DNA of 64,000 nt from NVTR01 sp036480115. Its GTDB lineage: Bacteria; Pseudomonadota; Alphaproteobacteria; Rhodobacterales; Rhodobacteraceae. Below are positions 34,731 to 43,197 of the stretch, piece after piece; the first letter of the stretch is position 1, and every line of letters starts with the position of its first letter. Made by a program: the position numbers and the translations under genes. Location of the stretch: assembly GCA_965224795.1 (NCBI GenBank), contig CBDDAE010000002.1:434001-498000 (forward strand), given 5' to 3'. The notes beneath the pieces are model-generated. The model was not told the origin of the DNA. It did no database searches and saw only the letters and a program-made list of their open reading frames with translations.

Positions 34731-34748
34731 AGCCTTATATACAAGGCT
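34731..34748 (-). terminator. Weak hairpin downstream of tRNA-Thr
   Basis: AGCCTT, six bases, AAGGCT form a 6-base stem 36 bases beyond the mature tRNA 3' end. There is no good T run after it on the tRNA strand, so it may be a processing or weak termination signal only. Confidence 0.3.
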
Positions 34749-34783
34749 TAAACGGGTGTCACGGAACGTTAAAAATGCTGAAA

Positions 34784-34859
34784 TGGTGCCCCCACACGGA
34801 CTCGAACCGCGGACCTATTGATTACAAATCAATTGCTCTACCAGCTGAGCTATAGGGGC
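34784..34859 (-). tRNA. tRNA-Thr (anticodon TGT)
   Basis: The reverse strand folds into a full 76-base cloverleaf with encoded CCA. The acceptor arms are GCCCCTA and TGGGGGC, the D-arm has AGCTGGTA between GCTC and GAGC, the anticodon stem ATTGA/TCAAT encloses TTTGTAA with anticodon TGT, and the T-loop is TTCGAGT between CGCGG and CCGTG. The anticodon reads ACA/ACG-type threonine codons. It lies just downstream of gluconokinase on the same strand. Confidence 0.97.
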
Positions 34860-34902
34860 ATTCGGGCGGGTTTACGATGATCGCGCTTGGCGCGCAAGCC
34901 CC

Positions 34903-35418
34903 TCAATGGTCGGGAAATGCCATGGCTGCGGCGCGCGCTATTACGGCCTTAGCTGGCTCTTCAATATCCAAATGTCCGACATCTTTTTCATCAGGTGCCG
35001 GGGGTTCCAGGGTTGCAAACTGACTGTCCAAAAGCGATGGCGGCATATAGTGGTTTTTTCGCGCTGCCATGCGGGTGCGGATGGTTTCATCAGTGCCGTT
35101 CAAAAATAGCATCCGACAGGTGCCGGTTTTTTCGCGCAAGTAATCCCTGTATGAACGTTTCAATCCCGAGCAGGCAACCACAACATCTTGGCCCTCCTTT
35201 GCAGCGCTAACTGCCGCCGCCGTCAGATCTGCCATCCAGCCCCAGCGCATTTGGTCGGTCAGTGGAATTCCGGCGCTCATGGCGGCAACATTTTCGGGGG
35301 GCTGGTATTCATCACCCTCTAAAAACACACCGCCAATCTGTTGTGCAAGCGCCGCCGCCACCGTGGATTTCCCACAGCCTGACACACCAATCACATAAAC
35401 TACCCGCCCTCGTATCAT
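34903..35418 (-). CDS. Gluconokinase (GntK/IdnK type)
   Basis: A 171-residue P-loop kinase that phosphorylates gluconate to 6-phosphogluconate. The Walker A motif is GVSGCGKST (11-19); DEYQPPENVAAMSAGIPLTD is the substrate-binding block and CSGLKRSYRDYLR the third family mark. The size is normal. Its ATG overlaps the stop of an FbpB-type permease gene (ATGA), an unusual partner for a sugar-acid kinase. The tRNA-Thr gene follows after 43 bases. Confidence 0.88.
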   Translation of the reverse strand: MIRGRVVYVIGVSGCGKSTVAAALAQQIGGVFLEGDEYQPPENVAAMSAGIPLTDQMRWGWMADLTAAAVSAAKEGQDVVVACSGLKRSYRDYLREKTGTCRMLFLNGTDETIRTRMAARKNHYMPPSLLDSQFATLEPPAPDEKDVGHLDIEEPAKAVIARAAAMAFPDH

Positions 35419-37082
35419 TTTATATCCTTATGCATGTGAGCCAACAGTAGAACCGCAACCAACCCAACCGAAATAACCGCAATGGCCGCCGGTGCGGCGT
35501 CGCCAATTTGTTCCAGCGACGCCTTTTCATAGACCCGAGTAGCCAGTGTATTAAAATTGAACGGGCGCAACAACAGTGTCGCCGGTAATTCTTTAACACT
35601 GTCCACAAAGACCAAAAGTAAAGCTGTGCCAAGCGACCCTTTGATCAACGGTAAATAAACCCGCAACAAAGTGCCGCCCGCAGTTTGTCCAAGTGAGCGC
35701 GCCGCCATTGGTAGCGATGGTGAAACCCGTCCAAAAGCCGCATCAGCAGCCCCCTGAGCAATCGCGAAAAACCGGATGAAATAGGCAAAGATAATGGCAA
35801 ATGTTGAACCTGTCAGGAGCAGGCCAATATTACCTCCGCCCATGGCTTCGACCAGATCAGCTATGGCATGGTCCACACGCGAAAGCGGCCACAGTATCCC
35901 TAGGGCAAGAACCGCCCCGGGGGCAGCATATCCAATACCAGTGACAGGCAAAAGCAAGCCTGGCAACCGGCGCCCTGTTAAGCGCACCCCGTAAACCATA
36001 AACAGGCCAGCGGATACTGTAAGAACCGCTGCGATTCCCCCAACCCAGATGGAATTGGCAAATGCCTGAAACAGGCCGGGATCAAGCCAGCGCTCTTGGT
36101 TTTCCAGTGCATGCGACATCATCACCAAGACCGGTAGAAGAAAGCCAATGGCAAACGGCAGGGCGCAAATCGCAAAGGCCAACCATCCCTGCCAAGGGCC
36201 TAGCTTTTGGGGCTCTAATTTTCGGTGGCGTTGGGACATATGGTAAAACCTTGATTGGCTGCGCCCGCGTTTTTCTAGAAAAACCAAAATGAAAACCCCA
36301 ACTAAGATCAGGCTTGCTATTTGCGCCGCTCCGCTACGGTTGCCGCCTTCTAGCCAGGTACTGAAAATACCTGTGGTTAGGGTCTGGACCGAAAAATGGG
36401 TAACAGCGCCAAAATCGCTGATGGTTTCCATCATGACGATGGCACTGCCGGCGGCGATGGCGGGGCGCGCCAGTGGCAGGCCTACCCTCCAGAAACGCAT
36501 GAACGGACCCGCCCCCAAAGCGCGGGCAACGTCATAGGTACTAGCTGATTGTTCGCGCAGAGCCGCCCGCACCAGCAAAAACACATAGGGAAACAATGCG
36601 CCTGATAAAACTATAGTTGCCGCCCCGATTGACCGTATTTCCGGGAACCAATAATCGCGCGCTGTTTGCCAGCCAAAACTGGTGCGCAAAGCTGTCTGAA
36701 CCAGGCCAGCATATTCAAGCAAATCAACCAGTGCATAGGCCGCAATATAGGCGGGGATCGACAGCGGCAACAACAGTAGCCAAGTCAGAACCCTGGATCC
36801 CGGAAAGCGGTACATCGTGACCAGCCAGGCCGTTGTCGTGCCGATAATTGCCGCTAACGCCCCCACTGAAATCACAAGAATTGCGGTATTCCTGAAGTAG
36901 CGCGGTAGCGTTGTTGACCACAGGTGTGGCCAGATGTTTTCAGTAGGCGTAAAGGCAAACCAAACCACAGCAACAACCGGCAAAATTACCAGAATAGCGA
37001 TAAGCCCGGCGCCAATTGACCAGAGGTTAAAGTGCCGCCTGTCCAGCGCGAAATTGTGTATCTGACTGTTTTGCTCGGCCAT
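35415..37082 (-). CDS. ABC transporter permease, two-domain FbpB/ThiP type
   Basis: A 555-residue inner-membrane protein with two BPD_transp_1 halves and about 12 membrane segments. The EAA loops are DVARALGAGPFMRFWRVGL in the first half and MAARSLGQTAGGTLLRVYL in the second. The length fits iron(III) permeases of the FbpB kind. No binding protein or ATPase gene is adjacent; the downstream partner is gluconokinase, with a 4-base overlap. The missing subunits must be elsewhere, or it shares those of another system. It diverges from the sulfotransferase-like gene. Confidence 0.85.
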   Translation of the reverse strand: MAEQNSQIHNFALDRRHFNLWSIGAGLIAILVILPVVAVVWFAFTPTENIWPHLWSTTLPRYFRNTAILVISVGALAAIIGTTTAWLVTMYRFPGSRVLTWLLLLPLSIPAYIAAYALVDLLEYAGLVQTALRTSFGWQTARDYWFPEIRSIGAATIVLSGALFPYVFLLVRAALREQSASTYDVARALGAGPFMRFWRVGLPLARPAIAAGSAIVMMETISDFGAVTHFSVQTLTTGIFSTWLEGGNRSGAAQIASLILVGVFILVFLEKRGRSQSRFYHMSQRHRKLEPQKLGPWQGWLAFAICALPFAIGFLLPVLVMMSHALENQERWLDPGLFQAFANSIWVGGIAAVLTVSAGLFMVYGVRLTGRRLPGLLLPVTGIGYAAPGAVLALGILWPLSRVDHAIADLVEAMGGGNIGLLLTGSTFAIIFAYFIRFFAIAQGAADAAFGRVSPSLPMAARSLGQTAGGTLLRVYLPLIKGSLGTALLLVFVDSVKELPATLLLRPFNFNTLATRVYEKASLEQIGDAAPAAIAVISVGLVAVLLLAHMHKDIK

Positions 37083-37172
37083 TTCGACACGTGCATAACT
37101 AAAAGCAGTTTAACTGTCCAGAAATCTGAATATAATCACGCAAACAGCAACAACATGGCAGTACGTGGTTTT

Positions 37173-38054
37173 ATGCAGGTCGCAATTCATCTTGGCGTTC
37201 ACTGCACCGATGAGGATCGCCTGTTAAAGACGCTTTTGCAAAACAAGGGCGCGTTGGCCAAATTGGGTATCAGCGTGCCCGGACCCGGACGCTATCGCAA
37301 ATCCGTCACGCGCGAAGCACAAAGACTGCGCGGTTTTCCAACGGATCATGACAGCCGTGATCTTTTGGTTGATTCAATAGTCGACGATGACAGCGCATCG
37401 CGGATGATCCTAACTTTCGAAAATTTCCTGTGCGATCCGGCCCGGGTATTTGAAAACGGATTGCTATACGACCAATCTGGAAGCCGACCAAAGAATTTGC
37501 AAAACCTGTTCCTTGATCTGCCGGTAGAGTTTTTCATCTCCATCCGAAACCCGGCTACATTTGTGCCAGCAATTTTCCATCATAAAGATCAGATGATTTC
37601 AGACTTTAAGGCATTCTTGGACGGGGTCGATCTTGAAGATATCCGTTGGTCAGATGTGATCGCTGCAATCAAAGAAAATTGTCCTGATTGCCCGATTACG
37701 GTCTGGTGCAACGAAGATACGCCACTGATTTGGCCAGAGATAGTTCATCAGGTCACAGGCTGCCCCAAGATGGATGAATTGCTGGGCGGAAATAACGTAT
37801 TGGCGTCAATCATGAAAAATGAAGGCCTGGACCGAATGCAAACCTACCTTGAAAGCCATCCGCCGCGAAATGAAGGCCAACGCCGCCGAATTATTTTAGC
37901 GTTTTTGGACAAATATGCCATTGCCGACGCGGTAGAAGAAGAACTGGATGTCCCCGGCTGGAGCGACGAATTAGTGAAAGTTCTTACGCAAAACTATGAG
38001 GCAGATCTGGAAGAAATTTCGCAAATGCAGGGCGTTAACCTGATTTCCCCATAG
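37173..38054 (+). CDS. Sulfotransferase-like protein of unknown function
   Basis: About 293 residues. The N-terminal IHLGVHCTDEDRLLKTLL and the later VEFFISIRNPATFVPAIF resemble the P-loop strand and the 3'-phosphate strand of carbohydrate sulfotransferases, but the P-loop consensus KTGTT is replaced by HCTDEDR, so PAPS binding is doubtful. The following GISVPGPGRYRKS fits the usual G-x-x-Y-P region. I use ATG 37173; ATG 37155 and an upstream start at 37032 are possible, but the last overlaps the divergent permease gene. No signal peptide or membrane segment. It may be a degenerate or altered enzyme. Confidence 0.6.
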   Translation: MQVAIHLGVHCTDEDRLLKTLLQNKGALAKLGISVPGPGRYRKSVTREAQRLRGFPTDHDSRDLLVDSIVDDDSASRMILTFENFLCDPARVFENGLLYDQSGSRPKNLQNLFLDLPVEFFISIRNPATFVPAIFHHKDQMISDFKAFLDGVDLEDIRWSDVIAAIKENCPDCPITVWCNEDTPLIWPEIVHQVTGCPKMDELLGGNNVLASIMKNEGLDRMQTYLESHPPRNEGQRRRIILAFLDKYAIADAVEEELDVPGWSDELVKVLTQNYEADLEEISQMQGVNLISP

Positions 38055-38069
38055 TGCAAATGGCACAGG

Positions 38070-38327
38070 CTACATGCCCAAAGCTTCTTTATACAGTTCT
38101 AGTACTGCTTCTTCTTCTGCCAGATCTTCCCTGTCGCGGCGACGCATGGTAACAATTTTTCGCATTACTTTGGTGTCATAACCGCGCCCTTTGGCTTCGG
38201 CCATTACTTCTTTTTGCTGGTCTGCCAGGTCCTTTTTTTCCGCCTCAAGGCGTTCAAAACGTTCGATAAACTGGCGCAGCTCGTCTGCAGTTACGCGATA
38301 TGAGCTTTCGGTTACAGTATCGTCCAT
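38070..38327 (-). CDS. gapR: GapR-like nucleoid-associated protein (DUF2312)
   Basis: An 85-residue, highly charged helical protein of the DUF2312/UPF0335 family. The Caulobacter member GapR binds overtwisted AT-rich DNA ahead of polymerases and helps replication. Marks are TADELRQFIERFERLEAEKK forming a coiled coil, the basic RGYDTKVMRKIVTMRRRD and a C-terminal acidic helix ending YKEALGM. The size is normal. It is convergent with the sulfotransferase-like gene. Confidence 0.92.
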   Translation of the reverse strand: MDDTVTESSYRVTADELRQFIERFERLEAEKKDLADQQKEVMAEAKGRGYDTKVMRKIVTMRRRDREDLAEEEAVLELYKEALGM

Positions 38328-38457
38328 TTTGCGGCCTTTCTGAGAATCTGATCAGGCGTTCCCTACCCTTCTGTCTTGGGGGGCGCAAGGCGATCGGGAC
38401 TTGCTGCGCATAATTGCTTGGTGATAGGGCACCTGGGCAGGAAATGGTGCGGAGACA

Positions 38458-38676
38458 ATGATGGATTGGTTAATCTGGCCGGGGGCCGTAATCTCATTTC
38501 TGGGGGTGATTGGGTTGTTTTATTGCATTCGTGCGGCGGCCAAGGCACGATCTGAAAACTTGGATGCGCCGACGATGGAGGCCCGCCTTCAACATCTGGT
38601 TGCCCTGAACATGGGGGCATTGGCGGTTAGTTCAATCGGGTTGATGATGGTGGTAATCGGTATCCTTTTGGGCTGA
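38458..38676 (+). CDS. Small two-pass membrane protein of unknown function
   Basis: A 72-residue protein with two hydrophobic segments (about 5-27 and 49-71) joined by a charged loop with KARSENLDAPTMEARLQHL. This arrangement looks conserved-hypothetical, but I do not recognise a family. GGTGCGGAG precedes the two adjacent ATG codons (38458 and 38461). It diverges from gapR. Confidence 0.65.
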   Translation: MMDWLIWPGAVISFLGVIGLFYCIRAAAKARSENLDAPTMEARLQHLVALNMGALAVSSIGLMMVVIGILLG

Positions 38677-38722
38677 CCGAAACTACAGTATTCCCCGTCT
38701 ACATCCAATCAAGCGCTACAGT

Positions 38723-39739
38723 TTAATCTATGGATACAACGGCTTGGCCAGCAGAATCAGTTGGATTTTCTGTAGGTTGAGCAACAGGGATTTCTGCGGG
38801 CGGACCGGTTGAAGCATTGCCATTGCTGGGCTGGGCTTTTTGAAATGGTATCGCCGCCTCATCCGGGGTAGCCGCCGCTGCAAGGGAAATACGCACTGCC
38901 CTATGGCCATTGCTTTGACCAAGTCGCCCGGCCGCCACGGCGCGATGATCTTGGCCTTCCAGCGAAACCATCCCGATTGCTTCGGTTGGGATTGCAATAG
39001 TCGTACCAATTTCAAACTGCGCAATTTCGCTTAGTGGCTTAGCCAGGCGGTGCAAAATGGCCAGCACCGGGGCTTCGGCGTCCTGAACCGCATCGTGCCA
39101 TCTGTTTGACCATTGTTTGCCACCCGAATTTGCCGAACCTGTACTGGCCTTTTCCCAGGGAAAAATCAAATGCAGCATGCCTTTTTTTGCACTGTTCCCC
39201 AAATCTAGCGACACCTGGTACCGTCGATAGGCAACATCATCAAGCGCCATACTAACGGCGCGACCGTCGTCAAATGTGCCGGCGTATCTGTATCCCTGAA
39301 CCGGGGGTAAACCTGCTATTTGGCCTAATTCTGCATCAAACCCGCTCATTATGCTATTGAATACGCTAGATAAGATTGCCGCGTCGGTCGGGGTTGGTTC
39401 ACGTTTCTCTGCCGCAGATGGAACCACGCGCCCGGTGATAAGTTGTTCGAGGAATGCAGAGACAGATTGTGTGTCCCAGAGCGCCAAGCCGATACCGGCG
39501 ACAGGGGAAATAATTTTGAAAATCATATGTGGTTCTTCAAGGATTTTGGCAATCTCTTCCAAATTCACTTTGGTTTCGCTGAAACCTGCAATGGCAACTT
39601 CCAGTTCAGCCGCCGCTTCGCCAGCGCGTGCGATTGCGATGCGCAATGCTTTAGCGGGGCTGATGCCATCCTGATCAAATGGGCTGGCTGGCGCACCAAT
39701 TTTACGTCGCAGAACCGGTTGAGTATCGGGATCAGGCAA
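38723..39739 (-). CDS. FliM/FliN-like flagellar motor switch (SpoA domain) protein
   Basis: A 338-residue soluble protein. The middle part has the CheC-like fold of FliM, with DAAILSSVFNSIMSGFDAEL and MALDDVAYRRYQVSLDLG. The C-terminal part has a SpoA domain: EIGTTIAIPTEAIGMVSLEG followed by VAAGRLGQSNGHRAVRIS. The last 50 residues are a Pro/Ser/Thr-rich tail. Canonical FliM motifs for CheY binding at the N-terminus are not seen. No flagellar gene is near; the upstream neighbour is the SSF-kinase. It could be a divergent C-ring subunit. Confidence 0.75.
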   Translation of the reverse strand: MPDPDTQPVLRRKIGAPASPFDQDGISPAKALRIAIARAGEAAAELEVAIAGFSETKVNLEEIAKILEEPHMIFKIISPVAGIGLALWDTQSVSAFLEQLITGRVVPSAAEKREPTPTDAAILSSVFNSIMSGFDAELGQIAGLPPVQGYRYAGTFDDGRAVSMALDDVAYRRYQVSLDLGNSAKKGMLHLIFPWEKASTGSANSGGKQWSNRWHDAVQDAEAPVLAILHRLAKPLSEIAQFEIGTTIAIPTEAIGMVSLEGQDHRAVAAGRLGQSNGHRAVRISLAAAATPDEAAIPFQKAQPSNGNASTGPPAEIPVAQPTENPTDSAGQAVVSID

Positions 39740-39808
39740 GGTGTGGACATCCTATTATGGTGCCCGTCATCTTGGCAAATTCTGGTTACCAAATGGTTGA
39801 AATCTCAG

Positions 39809-42508
39809 CTATTCCGCCGCCTTTTCCAAGGCGCGACGCTGTGGCATTGTTACCCGAAATGCGGTCCTACCCTGCCCCGGCAAATAGCTTATATTACCGC
39901 CCAACCGGTGCATAATTTCGCGACATATCGCTAAGCCCAGCCCTGCCCCGCCCGCGGAAGCCTGATCAGACAGGCGTGAAAACTTTTCGAATATTAGCTC
40001 TTGGCTTTTTTTAGGGATGCCACAGCCGTTATCAACAAAATCAATTTGCAAAAACCCCGTCTTGGTGTTTACCCGTATTTCAAGCTTTGGATCGCCAGCA
40101 TCACAGTACTTACCAGCATTGGTAATTAGGTTAATAAACACTTGGCGCAAACGGTCTGTATCAGTTTCAACCATGACATTTTCCGAATTGGTGTCACGGT
40201 TGATTTTGATATCATACCCAACCTCAGATGATGCAACGGCAGCAATAGCGCGTTCCAAAACCTCGCTCAAGTTTGCTGTCACATAGTTCAGCGTTACCTG
40301 GCCATTTTCTAGTACAGACAGGTCCAGCAAGTCATCCAGCAGACGGGTAAGGCGAATGGTTTCATCGTGGATGATTGAAGAATATTTCTGGTGGTCCTTT
40401 TGATTGCGCCCTGACCCATCCATGAGAATTTCACTAAACGCACGGATAGAAGTCATCGGCGTGCGCAATTCATGGCTGATCTGGCTGAGAAAAGCGTCTT
40501 TTTGCACGGATAGTTCTTTAAGCTTCTGGTTGGCATCGCGCAACTGGCGCGCGGTTCTGGCCAGCTCTTGCGATTTGGATTCTAGCTGGCTGGAATATTC
40601 CAACATCTGTGCCGTTTCATCGGCCACCGCCATTAGATCATGCACCGAAACCGAAGATCCGCCAATAATCTGTCCCAGCATTGCATGGGCGGTGGCCGAT
40701 CCCACCGACCCGGTTAGTTCGCGTTCCAACTTTTCTATAAAATCAGGTGTAGCGTCCGGTAAATACCCTTCTCTGCCCTGGGCATTGGATTCAGATTGAA
40801 ACAGGGCCTGCGCTTGTTCCGGTCCCATGATCCGTTGCGCCATAACCAATAGATCTTCGGCTTCTGCGGCACGACCGAACCAGCCGCGCCCGGCATCCGA
40901 ATGTTCAAACACATTTACAAATTGCGCGCCCTGCAATCGTTCAAGAGGGTTTGGAAAACTTAGCAATGAGCCTCCAATAAAGACCAGTGTATTCAATGCC
41001 ATGCTCCAGAAAACCGCGTGTACAAGCGGGTCTAGCCCATCAATCCCAAACAATCCGTGGGGTCGTAGCCAGTCAATACCCCACGGCCCGTCTGCCAACA
41101 TTGCAGCCGACATTATAAAACCTTCGCCAAAACTGGGGATGAACATGGTGTAGGCCCAAACCGTAAACCCGGTTATCAGACCTCCTGCAGCACCAATTCG
41201 GGTGGAGCCACGCCAGAAAATTCCGCCAATTAGTGCTGGAAAAACCTGCACGACGCCAGTGAAGGAAATCAGGCCAATGGCGGCCAAGGCAGTTCCGCCG
41301 CCGGAAAATCGGAAATACAGATAGCCCAAGGCCAACACCGCCCCAATACTGACCCGGCGCGACAGCAGCACGATTTGGCGCACATCACCGGACATGGTGG
41401 CGCCTTCTCCGCGCAGGGAAAGCCAGATCGGCATGACGATGTGGTTGGACACCATGGTGGAAATCGCAATGGCCGCCACAATCACCATGGATGTGGCCGA
41501 TGAGAACCCGCCCAAAAAAGACAACATTGCCAACCCACCTGCATCAAATGCCAAGGGCACCGTCAAAACAAACAGATCCGGATTTGTGCCAGCCGGCAAT
41601 GTTGACAGCCCGACCACCGCAATCGGAACAACAAACAGGCTCATCAAAAGCAAATACAATGGAAATGCCCAGCTGGCAGTTGCCAAATGGCGTTCACTGA
41701 CGTTTTCCACCACCAGCACCTGAAACATCCGGGGCAGGCACATGAATGCCACGGCGGCCAAGAAAGTAAGCGTTATCCAGCGGTCCGGTTGAATATCCCA
41801 GATCGCGATAGGTGACGCTTCAATGCGGTCCAGAATATCTATAGGGCCATCAGCGACACCCCAAACCACAAATGTTCCCACCGCCAGCAACGCTGCTAAT
41901 TTCACCACAGCTTCCAGCGCAATAGCCGTGACCACCCCGTGGTGGCGCTCATTTGCATCCAGACTACGGGTGCCAAAAATGATGGTAAAAAACGCCAAAC
42001 CAGCGGCCACCCACAATGCGGTGGCATTCAAATCTGGCAGGTTTGGATTTAGCGGTTGATCGCTGGCAAAAACGGCAAATGAAAGCGATACCGACTGAAG
42101 TTGCAGGGCAATATATGGCGTGGTTCCGATAACAGCCATCATTGTCACAATGACGCCCAGGCTATTTGATTTACCATAGCGTGACGAAATTAGATCAGCG
42201 ATCGATGTAATACGTTGCGTGCGCCCAATGCGTACCAATTTTCGCAAAGCCCACCACCAACCAACCATTACTAGGGTCGGTCCCAAATAGATGGTGACAA
42301 ATTCCAAACCAGAACGCGCAGCGTAGCCCACGGCGCCGTAAAATGTCCAAGCCGTACAATAGACCGACAGGGACAACGTGTAGACCAGCGGCGAACGTAG
42401 CCAGCCAATACGGCCCTGTTGGGCACGCTTTTCGGCGGCGTAGGCCACCAGAAATAACAGCCCCACATACAGCAAACAAACAATGACCAACAGATTAAAC
42501 GGGACCAT
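39809..42508 (-). CDS. SSF-transporter/histidine kinase fusion (CrbS/CbrA-like sensor)
   Basis: An 899-residue inner-membrane sensor. The first 560 residues are a sodium:solute symporter (SLC5) domain with about 13 membrane segments (YTLSLSVYCTAWTFYGAVG, FLGGFSSATSMVIVAAIAIS). After a linker and coiled coil comes a histidine kinase: H-box FLSQISHELRTPMTSI, N-box FINLITNAGKYC, and FVDNGCGIP and GGAGLGLAICREI nucleotide loops. CrbS and CbrA kinases have this architecture and sense small carboxylates or amino acids. ATG 42508 is preferred over 42547 for its AGGAA. It overlaps the 90-residue membrane protein gene and follows a receiver gene. Confidence 0.88.
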   Translation of the reverse strand: MVPFNLLVIVCLLYVGLLFLVAYAAEKRAQQGRIGWLRSPLVYTLSLSVYCTAWTFYGAVGYAARSGLEFVTIYLGPTLVMVGWWWALRKLVRIGRTQRITSIADLISSRYGKSNSLGVIVTMMAVIGTTPYIALQLQSVSLSFAVFASDQPLNPNLPDLNATALWVAAGLAFFTIIFGTRSLDANERHHGVVTAIALEAVVKLAALLAVGTFVVWGVADGPIDILDRIEASPIAIWDIQPDRWITLTFLAAVAFMCLPRMFQVLVVENVSERHLATASWAFPLYLLLMSLFVVPIAVVGLSTLPAGTNPDLFVLTVPLAFDAGGLAMLSFLGGFSSATSMVIVAAIAISTMVSNHIVMPIWLSLRGEGATMSGDVRQIVLLSRRVSIGAVLALGYLYFRFSGGGTALAAIGLISFTGVVQVFPALIGGIFWRGSTRIGAAGGLITGFTVWAYTMFIPSFGEGFIMSAAMLADGPWGIDWLRPHGLFGIDGLDPLVHAVFWSMALNTLVFIGGSLLSFPNPLERLQGAQFVNVFEHSDAGRGWFGRAAEAEDLLVMAQRIMGPEQAQALFQSESNAQGREGYLPDATPDFIEKLERELTGSVGSATAHAMLGQIIGGSSVSVHDLMAVADETAQMLEYSSQLESKSQELARTARQLRDANQKLKELSVQKDAFLSQISHELRTPMTSIRAFSEILMDGSGRNQKDHQKYSSIIHDETIRLTRLLDDLLDLSVLENGQVTLNYVTANLSEVLERAIAAVASSEVGYDIKINRDTNSENVMVETDTDRLRQVFINLITNAGKYCDAGDPKLEIRVNTKTGFLQIDFVDNGCGIPKKSQELIFEKFSRLSDQASAGGAGLGLAICREIMHRLGGNISYLPGQGRTAFRVTMPQRRALEKAAE

Positions 42509-42767
42509 TTCCTGCCCCCGTTGACGTATCTTTGGCTGGATTGGCATCGCTGTTTTTCAATCGCCGCGATAGAAAAAACGCACCGATGATCAGCCCCGAC
42601 CAAACCGCAAAAACAAAAACTATCCCCAGTCTCGTGGCCCCACCACCCCACAATATCGGCATAAGGATCAAAATGGCACCCAAAACTGGCAACAGTCGCG
42701 CGGCATCTTTGGCGCGGCGCAACCGATAGCCATCCTGGGCTACGAAAAGGGGATGCTTTGTCTGCAT
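42495..42767 (-). CDS. Small two-pass membrane protein between receiver and SSF-kinase
   Basis: A 90-residue protein with two membrane segments (about 24-43 and 47-67) and basic ends, RRLKNSDANPAK after the second. Size, topology and place directly before an SSF-domain gene recall the DUF485/DUF4212 small subunits of symporters such as YjcH-ActP, though I see no clear sequence signature. Its ATG overlaps the stop of the response regulator (TGATG) and its end overlaps the kinase start by 14 bases, so all three are co-translated. A helper of the sensor's SSF domain is my inference. Confidence 0.7.
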   Translation of the reverse strand: MQTKHPLFVAQDGYRLRRAKDAARLLPVLGAILILMPILWGGGATRLGIVFVFAVWSGLIIGAFFLSRRLKNSDANPAKDTSTGAGNGPV

Positions 42768-43132
42768 CAGTTGGTTAGCTCTTGCACCGCTTTTAGCAGT
42801 TCAGAATTGGAAAACGGTTTGGTCATAAACTTACTTGCGCCGTAACGATCAGCCATTTCACGATCTTTCTTTTGTCCACGCGCAGTCAGCATAAGCACCG
42901 GTAATGTCTCTGTCTGAACTGCGGAACGCAGGTCGCGCAAAATATCGTACCCTGATCGGTTGGGCAGCATCACATCAAGAATAACCATATCTGGTGATCT
43001 GTTTTGCACAGTTTGCAATGCCGTCGCGCCATCTGAATGGGTGTCCACAACAAATCCATCACGGGACAAAATAAATCGAACCGCCTCAATAATATTGGGC
43101 TCGTCCTCGATTAGCAAAATGCGTTTGTCCAT
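42767..43132 (-). CDS. Receiver-only response regulator
   Basis: A 121-residue single receiver domain with no output domain. The acidic pair is ED in LLIEDEPN (9-10), the phosphorylated Asp is Asp53 in ILDVMLPNRSG, the switch Thr is Thr83 in MLTARG, and Lys105 lies in KFMTKPFS. ATG 43132 follows a run of G; an in-frame start at 43201 adds a poor tail and overlaps the upstream gene. It should accept phosphate from the co-encoded SSF-kinase. Without an output domain it must act through another protein, perhaps the adjacent ScfR-type regulator. Confidence 0.9.
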   Translation of the reverse strand: MDKRILLIEDEPNIIEAVRFILSRDGFVVDTHSDGATALQTVQNRSPDMVILDVMLPNRSGYDILRDLRSAVQTETLPVLMLTARGQKKDREMADRYGASKFMTKPFSNSELLKAVQELTN

Positions 43133-43197
43133 GCCCCCCCCGGTTGTTCTGGTTACAATCACGGCGACTGGAACTATTGCTGGGAAAATTCGCCCTG

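Larger units (their letters stand above)
34409..34783. other. Non-coding stretch between monooxygenase and tRNA-Thr, with repeated TACCCCCA octamers
   Basis: No convincing gene. The stretch holds TGGGGGTA (34623-34630), TACCCCCA (34654-34661) and TACCCCCA (34666-34673), one inverted and two direct copies of the same octamer, and an AGCCTT-N6-AAGGCT hairpin (34731-34748) after the tRNA. Such short repeats next to the 3' end of a tRNA gene can be a relic of an integration site, but no integrase is present. Confidence 0.4.

Noticed and set aside
38729..38738. A further TATGGATACA, identical to the GntR-type site
   Set aside because: It lies in the last codons of the FliM-like gene, is single and has no promoter nearby, so it is probably chance.
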